From the NCBI GenBank assembly GCA_016271365.2, contig CM057452.1, positions 823,886,001 to 823,950,000 on the forward strand: DNA of 64,000 nt, given 5' to 3'. Of this stretch, positions 23,561-33,835 are shown piece by piece (the first letter of the stretch is position 1; every line of letters begins with the position of its first letter). Under the pieces are notes generated by a model that ran no database searches, had not been told where the DNA came from, and worked only from the letters and a program-made list of their open reading frames with translations. Origin of the DNA: Neoceratodus forsteri (lineage: Eukaryota > Chordata > Ceratodontiformes > Ceratodontidae). The position numbers were made by a program, and so were the translations under genes.

Positions 23561-24479
23561 TAATTCTCCATTTCGACATATAACCCCAGTCAAGGCAGAC
23601 TCTGAGGTACTTAAAGGAAGGAACATCTTCAATCTTAGTACCATCAAGGGTATTAAATAGTGGTAGAGAAGTAAATCTGGCTAGCCTTTAATGGGGTGCC
23701 AAAAGTCATGGAGATTGTTTTTCGGCATTGAGGGACAGCTGGTTAGACTTGAACCAGCATTGAATGTGGTCAAAATCCAACTTCAGCTGGGAAGAAAGGT
23801 CATGGGTAGAGGAGACAGAAGCAAAAACAACTGTGCCATCAGTTTACATATTGTATGAATGGATGCAGAGGAACAGAACAGTTGGGAGGTAATTTAAGAA
23901 AATGGAAAAGAGAATAGTACACAGGACAGATCCATGAGGGACACCAGAGCTAATGGAAAGTGAAGATGAAATGGATTGTCCTATCTGGACAACTTTAGAC
24001 CTTCCTTTAATGTAAGAATGAAACCAACTGACAGAAGAGTCAGAGAAGTCTGCTGCTTTAAGTTTGTCCTGAAGGAGGAAATGTGTCACAGTGTCAAAAA
24101 TCTTAGCAAGATCAACAAAAATGGCAGAAGTAATCAGTCCTTGATCCATACCTAAGAGTATGGAGTCAGAGAGGAGAAGGGTGGTGGACGTGGAGTTAGA
24201 TTTCCTAAAATGAGACTGGAAAGCTGTGAAAAAGGAGGAGTTGTCAAGAAAGGAAGAGAGCTGAGAGAGAACAATGTGTTCCTATAACTTTGCCAAGGTG
24301 GGAAGGAAAGATATTGGATGGAAGTTACTGGGGGAGGCTTGATCATCACCTTTGTGAAGAGATATAATGTAGCCTGTTTCCAAATATCAGGAACATTAGC
24401 AGAGGAAAAGGAAAGATTAAGGAGAAGAGTAATGGGCAAAGCAATGGCAGGAGCAGAGAGAAGGGGAAGCAGAGAAGGA
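23561..24479 (-). mobile_element. L2-type LINE fragment, reverse (L2-4)
   Basis: Read downward on the minus strand: 'NLSFSSANVPDIWKQATLYLFTK' split near 24420-24360, then 'GMDQGLITSAIFVDLAKIFDTVTH' across 24155-24080, 'SISSGVPHGSVLCTILFSIFLN' near 23950-23890 and 'KIEDVPSFKYL' near 23640-23600. The catalytic FADD is no longer readable. The overlap of its 3'-most residues with the 5'-most residues of L2-3 suggests two separate L2 copies, not one split by CR1-6. Confidence 0.78.
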
Positions 24480-26645
24480 TTCCCTCATCACTATCCTCCT
24501 TCGCACATAATTTTGTGTCATCTGCGAAGAGACACAACCTGCCCTGGATTCCTTCTCCAGTGTCACTAATGAACATGTTGAAGACTTCCAGACTCAGTAC
24601 AGATCCCTGTGGAACCCTGCTCATAATCTCCTTCTTTTCTGGTTTAACTCCATTGACCACCACCCTCTGCTGCCTCCCCTCTAGCCTGCTACCCACCCAG
24701 TTCACAATGGGTATACTTGCAGCAAGGTCTTCCATCTTCTTGAGCAATTGTTTGTGAGGTACTGAGTCAAAGCCTTGCTGAAGTCAAAGTACAGTAGATC
24801 CATGGCATTGCTCTTGTCTAATTCCTTTGTCATCCAGTCAAAGAAAACTATCAGGTTAGTCTGACAAGACCTTCCTGCCATGAAACCGTGCTGTTTATGA
24901 CCCTGGAGCCCATTGCTCTCCATGTAGTCTATGAGGTCCTCTTTGATCAGTGACTCCATCAGCTTCCCTACGACAAAGGTAAGACTGAAGGGCCTGTAGT
25001 TCCCTGGTCACTCCTTATTCAACCCCCTCATGAAGTGGTACAGCATCTTCCATCTTCGAGTCCCTTAGAACTTTCCCAGACCTAAGCAAGCTGTCGAACA
25101 GACTTACAGTACCAGTAGTTCAGCCAGCTCTGCTGCTAATTCCATGAGTATCCTCAGATGCAACCCATCTGGTCCCAGGGCCTTATCTATCTTAAGGGCA
25201 ACCAGCCCTTTCAGGACCCATTCACTAGTAAGTAATGTCTGTCTCATTTCCAAGACTCGCTTAGTGGCCCCTTTGATGTCAATCCTGCTTAGTGAAAACT
25301 GAGCAAATGTAGTCATTCAGGACAGTGGCCTTTTGCTCATCTGCCTGTATCACCCTACCCCCTTCTACCAACATTACAATTCTCCCACCTTTTTTTCCTT
25401 TTTTTGACTAATATATTTAAAAGAACTGTTTTTCTCTGTTCCTGGCCACCTCTTCAATACACAGCTCTGTTGTCTGATTTCACCTTCCTAAAGGCACTCT
25501 TTGCCTCCTGTTTTTCTGTAGATAATCCTACCATTCTAGTCCCTTCTGTTTTCCTTGTATTTATAGATGGCCTTCCTATTGGCTCTTTCTACTTCCCTGA
25601 CCCTTGCTGAGAACCATAGTGGTCTCTTACACCTGTTTTTGTTTGTTACTGTTCTTATGCATACCTTAGATGCCTTGAGGATGGCCCCCTTAATTGCCCT
25701 CTATCTCTCCTCCACTCCTACTAACTTATTCCTGATCAGTTTCCTCATCCTATTGAAGTCTGCCCTTCTAACGTCAAGGACTTCAGTTCTTGATTGTGGT
25801 TTGATGGCCTTGAGGGCCAGTTCAAACCAAACAGAGTTACTGTCGTTGATCCCCAGTGACTCCCCTACTCCCACAATTACCACCATGTCTGAGTTGGTGA
25901 GCACCGTATCAAGAATTGCAGTCTGCCTGGTGGGTTTCTTAACTTGCTGCGCCAGTAGGCAGTCTTGGAAGGGGTCCAGCAAGGCCTGACTCCTGGCACT
26001 CTTGACCACCGGGACATCATAATTGATGTCTGGCAGGTTCAGGTCTCCTACCACCACTACTTCCCCCTTTGCTACCCCTCTTTCAAATTCCAATCTGTCC
26101 TTTTTCTCCCCTTGCCCTGGAGCACTATAGATCACCCCCCAAGCATACTTTCCTGCCTGAGGCTGAAATGAGTTGCACCCATATTGACTCAGCCTCCTCA
26201 TTTCTACCCCTAATGCAGTCATTTTCTATAACCTCGATGCCCTCCTTGCCAAAAAAGGCAACACCACCCTCTCTATCAGTTTCTCTATCCCTCCTGAACA
26301 GTGAATACCCAGGGACAGGTCTCTCCCAGTCATTATTATCTATGGCCCACATTTCAGTGATCACCACAAGGTCCACCTCAGTGTCTGCCATCAGTGACTG
26401 TACTCGCTGAGTTTGTTACCTAGGTTCCTAGTGTTAAGGTATACCCCCTTCCAGCTGACCCCTGCTCTAACTTTGCTACTGTCCTTCTGTTTTCCATGTT
26501 TCCTCCCACCCTTGTTGGTGCTTTTGCCTTTTGTTTTCCCCTCACTACTGTCCATTCCCTTGGTCCTGTAATCACCACTGCTCTCGTTGTACCCTCTTTG
26601 ATGATACAGTTCCCTGAATGTGGGGCAGTACTGTTTAGGATCCAC
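24480..26645 (-). pseudogene. CR1-5 ORF2 endonuclease and RT
   Basis: The endonuclease keeps Glu in 'VITEMW' (about 26370-26350) and reads 'VVVGDLNLPDINYDV' near 26050, so Asp and Asn of the GDxN motif survive. 'LDTVLTNS' and a degraded 'GINDSN' replace the usual HSDH. In the RT, 'LVALKIDKALGPDGLHLRIL' lies near 25200, 'FMAGRSCQTNLIVFFDWMTK' near 24880-24830, 'LLYFDFSKAL' near 24800, 'SRVPQGSVLSLEVFNMFISD' near 24620-24570 and an intact FADD near 24525. At least four frame breaks. Confidence 0.85.
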
Positions 26646-26705
26646 TTCTGCTCCACATCCACCATGGTTCCCCTAGACCCAGACTCCCCCACAGTCAGTT
26701 TAAAC
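24480..26705 (-). mobile_element. CR1-5, segment 2 of 2 (endonuclease and RT)
   Basis: This continues the reverse CR1 from 20712. It covers almost all of ORF2 and ends at 26705, where I/Vingi-like coding sequence resumes. Order on the minus strand is endonuclease (26391-25701), linker, RT (25316-24480). No CR1 ORF1 or 5' UTR is visible beyond the start of ORF2, so truncation is near the ORF2 start. A TACTGTA scar at 25105-25111 breaks the frame. Confidence 0.88.
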
Positions 26706-27416
26706 ATCTGATATAGAAGTCAAACCTTTGCCCCTGCATCTTCACTTTAGTATTCATGGTGACTGGTGGAATGTAAATTTTAACAGTTACAAATTCTGTG
26801 TTCAATCTGGAGGATATAGCAACACAAAAAATAGGCGTAACCAAAGTTCAAAATGTGACTGTCATGGAAGCTGGCTGTGCACACCAGAGTGGCTAAACCA
26901 TCTTTAACTTGTCTAAATCTATTATACTTTTGTGACTCATTCTCTCAGCAGGTGTAACCCTCAACACTAAATTATGTTCCATATTACCATACCTCTTGTA
27001 AATTATGTTCCATATAACCATGTCTCTTGTAAATGAATTATGGCATACTAACACATTTGCCCTGTCCATCCTAGATCATCTATTTTACTGGCTAAACCTG
27101 CAGCATTCCAGCTAATGAAGCTGGCTTTATTTTTTATTAAGATTAATAAATCACTTTGAATGTGTATTTATTGTGCTTTGTGTATCTTCTTCATATGCTT
27201 GACTTAATATATACCCAACCAAAGTACTATCTCCCTTTGATTCCAACAATGACAATTCCTCAAGGGCCATCTTACTGTTTATCCTAACCCATTTTTGTTT
27301 CCTTCCTCTTATTTCTTTCCCTTTCTTCCAAACAGAGAAGTTACTGTCTTCTGCCATCAACTGTACAAATTCTTTTGGTTTAACACATTTAGTAATTCAT
27401 GTCTGGTAACTAAACA
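26706..27416 (-). pseudogene. I/Vingi-like LINE, segment 2: endonuclease N-terminus and upstream frame
   Basis: The minus strand reads 'FISWNAAGLASKIDDLGW' near 27120-27070, the opening of an APE endonuclease. 'IHLQETW' follows near 27035-27015 with catalytic Glu, then 'VAISSRLNTEFVTVKIYIPP' near 26820-26765 and 'GQRFDFYI' at 26706, which continues at 19821. A 31-bp tandem duplication at 26971-27032 shifts the frame. Upstream, 27360-27151 is a 69-codon basic frame ('KWVRINSKMALEEL') that may be the end of ORF1. CR1-7 interrupts at 27417. Confidence 0.72.
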
Positions 27417-29400
27417 TAGAAACATAGAAGCTGACAGCAGAAGGAGACCACCAGGTCCATCTAGTCTGCCCATTGTCTTTTAGTCTAGCCTTCTAACTGC
27501 CCTTGGGTTTGAGGGCTCCCTTGTATTTGTCCCCAACATTCTTGAACCCTACCACTGTGCTTGCCCCCATCACCTCTGCAGGCAAGCTATTCTAGGCATC
27601 CACCACTCTTTCTGTGAAGAAACACTTCCTGGTATTGGTGGAAAACTGCCCCCCTTGCAGCCTTAGATCATGTCCCCTGGTTCTGTTGCCCTTCTTAAAT
27701 TGGAAGAAATCATCTATCTGCACCTGATTTATGCCTTATATGTACTTGAATGTTTCAATCGTGTCACCCCTCTTTCTTCTCTGTTCCAGGGAATACATGT
27801 TCAGTTCTTTCAGTCTAACCCCATAGGACATCTTATACAGTCCCAGAATAATTTTTGTTGCCTCTTCCCTGCACCATCTTCACTCGTTTAATGTCCTTTT
27901 TGAGGTGGGGCCTCCAGAACTGAACACTGCACCCCAGGTGAGGCCCAACCAATGATCTGTACAGCAGCAGGATTACTTCCCTCTTCCTGCTTGTGATTCC
28001 CCTCTCAATGCATCCCAGCATACTTCTGGTCTTTAATGCTGCCTTCTCGCACTGTTTACCTACCTTCAAGTTGTCTGACATAATGATTCCTAAATCATGC
28101 TCTTGGGTGGAGTCTTTCCCCTCCAAGGTAATATGCCTTATTTGGATTTATTTTTCCTATGTGCATGACTTTGCACTTTTTGGTGTTGAATCTCAACTGC
28201 CATGCTCCACATTATTCTTCCAGTTTATTGAGGTCAGCTTCCATCTTGTCCACTCCCTGCTGGGTGTTGACCCTGTTGCATATTTTGGTGTCATCTGAGA
28301 ACAGACACACCTTTCCCGGTAGCCCATTAGCTATGTCTGATATGAAAATATTAAAAAGCAGGGACCCCAGTACTGAACCTAGGGGCACACCTCTGGTTAC
28401 CCTACCTTCTGATGACAGTGCTCCATTAACCTGCACTTTCTGGGTTCTGCCCTGTAACCAGTTTTTAACCCATCTAACTACTTCTGATCCAACTCCTGTG
28501 TGGTCTAGCGTCCTTACCAGCCTTCTGTGTGGAACTGAGTTGAAGGTCTTGCTAAAGTCTAAGTAGACCACATTTACTGCCCCGCCATCATCTATAACCT
28601 TTGTAACACAGTCAAAAAATTCAACCAGGTTTGTCTGGCATGACCTGCCCTCTGTGGAACTGTGCTGCTTAGGGTCCTGATGGCTGCTAGCCTCCTGGAA
28701 TGCCATGATCCTCTGTTTGAGTAGTGTCTCCATTAACTTCCCCACTATGGATGTGAGGCTTACTGGCCTGTAATTTCCAAAGTCCTCCCTGCTGCCTTAT
28801 TTGTGGAGTGGGACCACAATTGCCCTTTTCCAATCTTCAGGTATCTCCCCACTCTTTAGGGATTTTGTGAATAGTTTAGCCAGTGGGGCAGCCAACTCTA
28901 ATCTCAGTTCTTTTAAGATCCTGGAGTTCATTTTATCTGGCCCCATGGCCTTGTCAACTTGCAGTTTATTTAGTGCCTCCAGTACTTCGGTCTCTGTGAA
29001 GGAGCTAGTATCAACCCCCTGTCCAGGGGTGTTGTGTTTTGCCATTTCTGGGCCATTGCCTCAGTCCACTTCAGTAAATACCAAGCAGAAGTACTTATTT
29101 AGGATTTCTGCTTTTTCTGTGTCATCTTCTGTTGTTTTCTCTTCCTGAGTTGTAATCTTGACTATACCCCCTTTTGCCTTCTTTCTTTCCTGGATGTATC
29201 TAAAGAAGGATTTGCCTCCTCTCTTTTCCCTCTCTGCTATACTTGCTTCTGTCTGTGCTTTTGCCAGCCTTATTTATTTGCTGGCTTGTTTCATTTCCTC
29301 CTTGTACGATGCCCCATCGTCTTCCTTGTTTGTTCCCTGGTATAGCTTGAATGCCTTCTGTTTTTCTTTTTATTTACCCTTTTTATGCATGCATTTATAT
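27417..29400 (-). mobile_element. CR1 LINE, reverse (CR1-7)
   Basis: The 3' tip is at 27415 ('AACATAGAAACATAGAAGC'). ORF2 reads downward from about 29340: a basic linker, 'DKAMGPDKMNSRILKELR' (29045-28797 frame), 'MGKLMETLLKQRIM', 'EGRSCQTNLVEFFDCV', 'VVYLDFSKTFNSVPHRRL', 'GVPLGSVLGSLLFNIFISD' and catalytic FSDD (28745-28212). The thumb 'QEHDLGIIMSDNLKVGKQCEKAA' follows (28126-27833). It is 5' truncated in the endonuclease-RT linker. Frame breaks occur near 28790, 28200 and 27830. Confidence 0.88.
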
Positions 29401-29930
29401 GGACCCTTTTGATGTATACCTTTATATGGACCCTTTATTTTATTTTGTTGTTCTTTCCTATCTTTTTTGTTCAATGTTTTCTACATTTCCTCCATTGTGG
29501 TTATTGGGGCAGCTTTACTAGCCTTCTGTCTGGATATACCAGTGTTCATAATGCTGTGGGCAGAAAAGGATGTTTTTATGCTTAGTTTCCCCCTGCTCTT
29601 TTTGTGCTGAAGGTCCTCTACCCCATGGAGGATGCTGGCATGATCGTGCATTGGCCCGCTTATGGTATATACAACATGGCACATCCCCCATTCCAGTGTC
29701 CAATGTGCTCCACCACCAATATATCTATAGGTGGTGGTAGTGCAGTTGGATGCAGTACACTCCCTCCTGGGATGCTCATTCCTCCTCCCCCCAGCCAGCC
29801 CCCATCAACCCAGGTTTGTTCCCCATCCTGGGTCACTGGCATCACTAATTGTAGCAATACTATGACAACAGGCCAGCTGTTTTTTCCTATCTTCCAGAAT
29901 GTTAACACCCATATTCCTTGATTGCTCATT
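29401..29930. other. Unassigned segment between CR1-7 and the I/Vingi-like ORF1
   Basis: There is a short degenerate duplication of 'TATATGGACCCTTTT' at 29397 and 29427. The minus strand has two overlapping open frames (29929-29660 and 29684-29481) that look coherent but match nothing I recognise. It may be a further old retroelement piece. Confidence 0.35.
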
Positions 29931-31640
29931 TTTACTTATAGTACCATCTACATATTTCATATTCCTCACATTATGTCTTTGCTTCTAAAACTATTTGCCT
30001 CATTTTGGACAACTTAATGTAAGGCAAATTATGCCTTTCTTAGCCCTTGTTTTGTATCAATAGATCAAACAAATGTCTGCCCAACTAAACTGATTACCTG
30101 TTGCACCCTTGCAAATATTATACATGAGGATTTTTAAAGTAGTTGCATTTTCATTCTTAGATTTGGGAATGCCTTTAGCAAAAACAGTTAGTAGTCTGAT
30201 ACCCTTTTCAATCTGTCTTCTGGTTTACATCTGTTTTTACTTGCATTTGACAAACTTGAAATGACTCATCTCAGTCTGATTCACTGTCTGAAATAGGATT
30301 TATCACTTTTTTCCACTCAGTATCTACTGTCATTTTGTTATTTTCTTTTCTGATCTATATTTGTTTCTTTAGTTTCTTTTCTAAATCTTTTTTCTTTTTA
30401 TTCCCATGTATAACTTTAAGTAAACTTTGAATTTAATTTCCCTCTTTTTCTCTGTCTATTCTGTTGTTTTCTTAATATTTTCCATGTCTTCATGGCTAGC
30501 TTCTTTTACTGCATCTATGTTCTTATTATTCAGATTTTCTTTCATTTGATCCTTCTCCCTTACTCTTTCTCCTAATGAAGATGTTATTAAATCATCTAAG
30601 ATAATCATTGTTTTTTTTTCTCATTTCCATTTTAATTTCATGTGTTCTGACCTGAATAATTTTTAACTCAGTATCACAATTACCATAATGTCTCTCTGGC
30701 TCTGTTAAAGAGGAATACTTTTTTGTACCGATTTTCTTATCTCTACTAGTCTGGCTGCCTTTCTGAGGCCAACAATGTGGCATATCAGGTTGGTGTTCAA
30801 AAGCTGGATCTATAGTGACATGGTCAACATATGGCAAAATAAAATTTTCAGAATCCACCAAAAAATATTTGTTCTATGCTACACTATGGTTAGTCTTAAT
30901 TAACATTTTCTCTAATTGAACTACAGGAATTGTAATATCTATTGCTGTGACCCTTTTCAAGTTAGAAACTACAGCATTATGCACCAAAATGTTTTTACTG
31001 TTACACTTAATTCCTTGCATATGATTCTGCACCAGTAGCTCTGAAGTAAGCTTTTTTTTGAATGACCCTTTCCTTGGATGTATGCCAGGTTCATTCTTAT
31101 TACTGTGCTATAGTGCATTTTCTACAGAGTTTTATAACTCATTAATTTCAGGTAATAGTTGGTGACCCATGTTAGCAGGTAAGGAATGCCCTTCCCTTCT
31201 TTGGGAAGAAGAACAGTTAGGAATGAGTGAGCCTTTTATTCTAACTATATCATTTGTGCCCACTAGATATAATTGTGACAAGCAAAACCAGTTATAGGGC
31301 ACTCAGGACACTCTGGAGTTCAATGCTTACAAAGATTTTTTTGGTGCTAATGAAGGCACCAAATGGCAATGTGGTAGAGCTCTGCTCTACCCAGGAAATT
31401 GGTGTAGCAGTTAGGGAATTTTTTTAAACTTTTCCCCTTCCTTCTGTACAATCTGTTGCAACGGTACCTCTAGAAAACTATCCTGTTCTTTTTCTAACAC
31501 TGCAGTAGGTTGGCCACCTATAGCAGTCTTTTGTGTATTCTCCCTAAATTTCTTGTCTTCCTTTCTTTGTTTCTTGTTCATCATTCCATACCTCACCAGA
31601 AACCATATGACTTTCTAAAGAAATAACAGACATGGCTATG
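29931..31640 (-). pseudogene. Probable ORF1 and 5' region of the I/Vingi-like LINE
   Basis: The minus strand carries decayed but coherent coding sequence: 'LYLVGTNDIVRIKG' near 31275-31235, 'RREGHSLPANMGHQLLPEI' near 31200-31145, an 89-codon frame at 30861-30592 with 'WPQKGSQTSRDKKIGTKK', then a long Lys/Glu-rich, probably coiled-coil tail to about 30240. Such basic coiled-coil proteins are usual LINE ORF1 products. Placement with the LINE at 26706-27416 rests on strand and order only. Alternatively it is a separate element. Confidence 0.45.
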
Positions 31641-32500
31641 AACAAATACAGTAGCTGACTGTATATAGGAAGAAGGCTGGAACCTGAATAAATATGCATA
31701 CCTTCATAAAATGCCAACATTGCTTGCTGGCTGCTTAATAAAGAACAGCATGTGCTTTATATGAAGAAAGATGAAGTGCTTAAGGTATTTTCAGACATAA
31801 AGTACTGGCAGTGCATTAATAAAGTGCAAGGTGCTTTATAAAGTGAAACTTCATGTTGTTTTAAAACAGTGCCCTACAAATTCTGCAAGGGAAGAGGTTT
31901 GATATAGTTAGAGAGCTAGATAAAAAGAAACTGCTGTTGTTTAAACCTTTGTTAGTAAGTGCAGTCAGAAATAAAGTGCAGCATGACTAAAATAAATTAT
32001 TGGCACCATGCATTCCTGCTAAAAGCTGAACCAGCCTAAACATTAACGGTGATTTGCATATACATACCATGATGCTTTGTATTATGGGGGTATGTGTGAT
32101 TTTATATTTCTTTGAAACTTGGCTTTATTGCCAAAGCCCTTTGGGGTGACCCTTGCTTCAATGCTTTCACACTGAGGGTCTTTGTCTTTAGCTTGTTTTT
32201 TTGGTTTTTTTATTTGAGCTCCCCTTCACCCAAACACACAAGACCAACATAGAGAATGAAATAATTTTCACTAAAGAGATAGATCAGTAGATCATTGGGT
32301 TAGTAGGTGCTGACCAAGTGCAGAGGAATGACATTGCATTGTCTATTGCTTCAAACTGAAGTACTGAAGAAGGGATATACCATTGCTTAAGATTATCCCC
32401 TGTGGTCACAAAGGAAAGTGAATCACCTGCAGTTCTGTAAAGAATTTTGCTTTATTTATTTTGGAGTTAATTATTTTATCCTGACTTTCAAAGAAAATAA
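31641..32500. other. Unassigned AT-rich sequence
   Basis: No coding or repeat structure recognised. A 'TGAAGAAGGGATATACC' string near 32365 resembles the lead-in of PLE terminal repeats, but no arm could be matched to it. Confidence 0.4.
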
Positions 32501-33167
32501 AGCCACACTGCTGTGTGTTGCACCAGTCTGCTGTTGTTTGCATTATCCTTCACCGATGCCTGGCTACAGGCAGCTACAGTGCTTCAGCCAGGAAGGCCTT
32601 TGTCAGGGCATGTCAAAAAGTTGAAACACCAATATATTTAAAGTGCACATTCATAGTGACAATAATAAAGGCTGTTACTGTAATTATCACAAATATTCAC
32701 AAACATAAATATTAAAAGTGCAAATTAATCCAAAAATAAATGTTTCCAGGAAAAACTAATCAAGAAAAAAATGAGGTGGGGGGAGTTTGTACCATAAGGA
32801 GAGATGCAACTTAGAGTGGGTAGAGAGGGGGATAGCTGGAAGGAGATTGGGAGTGAGTTCCAGATGTGCAGGAGATGGTAAGAGAAGGCAGCCAGCCCAG
32901 AATTTGAGCGGGGCCATAGGAGGAAGAATGAGCGGGGGTCTCAGATTTGGAGCTGGTATGAGGATGGAAAAGAGGGAGAGAGGAGAGACAGGGGGTGAGG
33001 GTCCCAAATCGGTATTTAGAGATGAGTGTGGAGTCATGAAGCTGGTGCTGCAAAGAGAGCGAAGGAAGATAGAGGGAAGAGTAGAGAATGCAGTGATGGG
33101 TAAGGGCAGAGAGCACTGAAGAGAGTGTCAAGCCCAGAGAGGGTTGAGGGAGGGGCCTATTGACTCA

Positions 33168-33365
33168 GCACCTAAAAACCAAAAAGGTTATTGACATTTT
33201 ATCACCATAAGTTATTGTACTTTTTTCACATTTGCTCATTCTTAGAGAACCATGGCTCCTTGGGTTGTTGTATTTGACATGGTTCTCTAAGAACTAGCTT
33301 ATTTGTAAAAAGTAAAATAACTTATAGTGTGATGAAATGTTAATAACCTTTACTGCTTTTAGGAA
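33168..33365. repeat. Foldback MITE inside PLE-1
   Basis: Arms of about 85 bp on either side of about 33265 are reverse complements, starting 'CCTAAAAACCAAAAAGG' on the left and ending with the complement on the right. Central 'AGAGAACCATGG' and 'CATGGTTCTCT' pair exactly. It has no coding capacity. The parent transposon superfamily is not determined. Confidence 0.8.
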
Positions 33366-33566
33366 CTAAGTCTATAGCAAAAAGTGTCCCCCCAACTCCC
33401 CACACCCAGTTTTTTCCTTCCTTAGTTTTCTCTGGAAACACTTACTGTTGGATTAATTTGCATTTTTGATATTTATGTTTGTGAATGTTTCTGATAATTA
33501 CTTCGGCAGATTTTATTTATTACTGTCACTTTAAATATGCTTGTGTTTCAACTGTTTGTACTCCCC

Positions 33567-33604
33567 CTGATGAAGACCTTCCTGGGCAAAGCGCTGGGTC
33601 TGCC
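33567..33604 (+). ncRNA. Hammerhead-ribozyme-like motif, right arm of PLE-1
   Basis: The order CTGATGA, a short pairable stem-loop, then CAAAGCGCTGGGTC resembles the hammerhead core (CUGANGA, stem II, GAAA). The second box reads CAAA, so one conserved G is missing and cleavage is doubtful. The inverted copy at 32574-32612 is more decayed (CTGACAA). Confidence 0.4.
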
Positions 33605-33619
33605 ATTAAATGTCTTTCA

Positions 33620-33835
33620 TTATGTATAATCACTGAACTCCAGAGTGTCCTTGAGCACTGTCTAACTGGTTTTGTTTGTCAGGATTGTGGAGTTGCTTCC
33701 CTGAGAGAGCACCAGCAGTCTCATCTCCTGAGCATGCTGATTTTTGTGCTAGATCTAATTGCAAGCCTGGATTAGCAAAATAGTTGGTAATTATTTTAGA
33801 TTTTTTTAGCCAGGCCAAACTCGTTCACTTTTTAT
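33620..33835 (+). repeat. Forward copy of part of the I/Vingi-like 5' region
   Basis: About 33627-33690 matches the reverse complement of about 31262-31325. Both contain 'GAACTCCAGAGTGTCCT' and 'AACTGGTTTTG'. It is a short relic of the same repeat family in the opposite orientation. Confidence 0.6.

Larger units (their letters stand above)
32501..33640. mobile_element. PLE-type inverted terminal-repeat pair (PLE-1)
   Basis: The left arm (about 32560-32755) and right arm (about 33429-33610) are reverse complements over most of 180 bp. Shared landmarks are 'GGATTAATTTGCA', 'ATATTTATGTTTGTGAAT' and 'GTGTTTCAACT'. Both end in a CCTGA(T/C)(G/A)AAG...AAAGCGCTG-like motif resembling the hammerhead ribozymes reported in Penelope-like element pLTRs. 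The 670-bp interior has no PLE gene: it holds a 32790-33130 stretch I cannot assign and a MITE (33168-33365). It is therefore a PLE remnant whose body was replaced or lost. Confidence 0.6.

Noticed and set aside
20713..24479. A single L2 split by CR1-6
   Set aside because: The two L2 pieces overlap at the 'FKYL...LD' region, so they are better read as two copies.
24794..24800. TACAGTA in CR1-5 as another excision scar
   Set aside because: Alignment of the codons around 'DLLYFDFSK' with other CR1 copies ('DVAYLDFSK') shows equal length, so nothing was inserted; the word arose by substitution.
29660..29930. DIRS-like RNase H from a 'SDASDPGWG' string on the minus strand
   Set aside because: The string is isolated, followed by stops, and no RT or tyrosine recombinase lies nearby.
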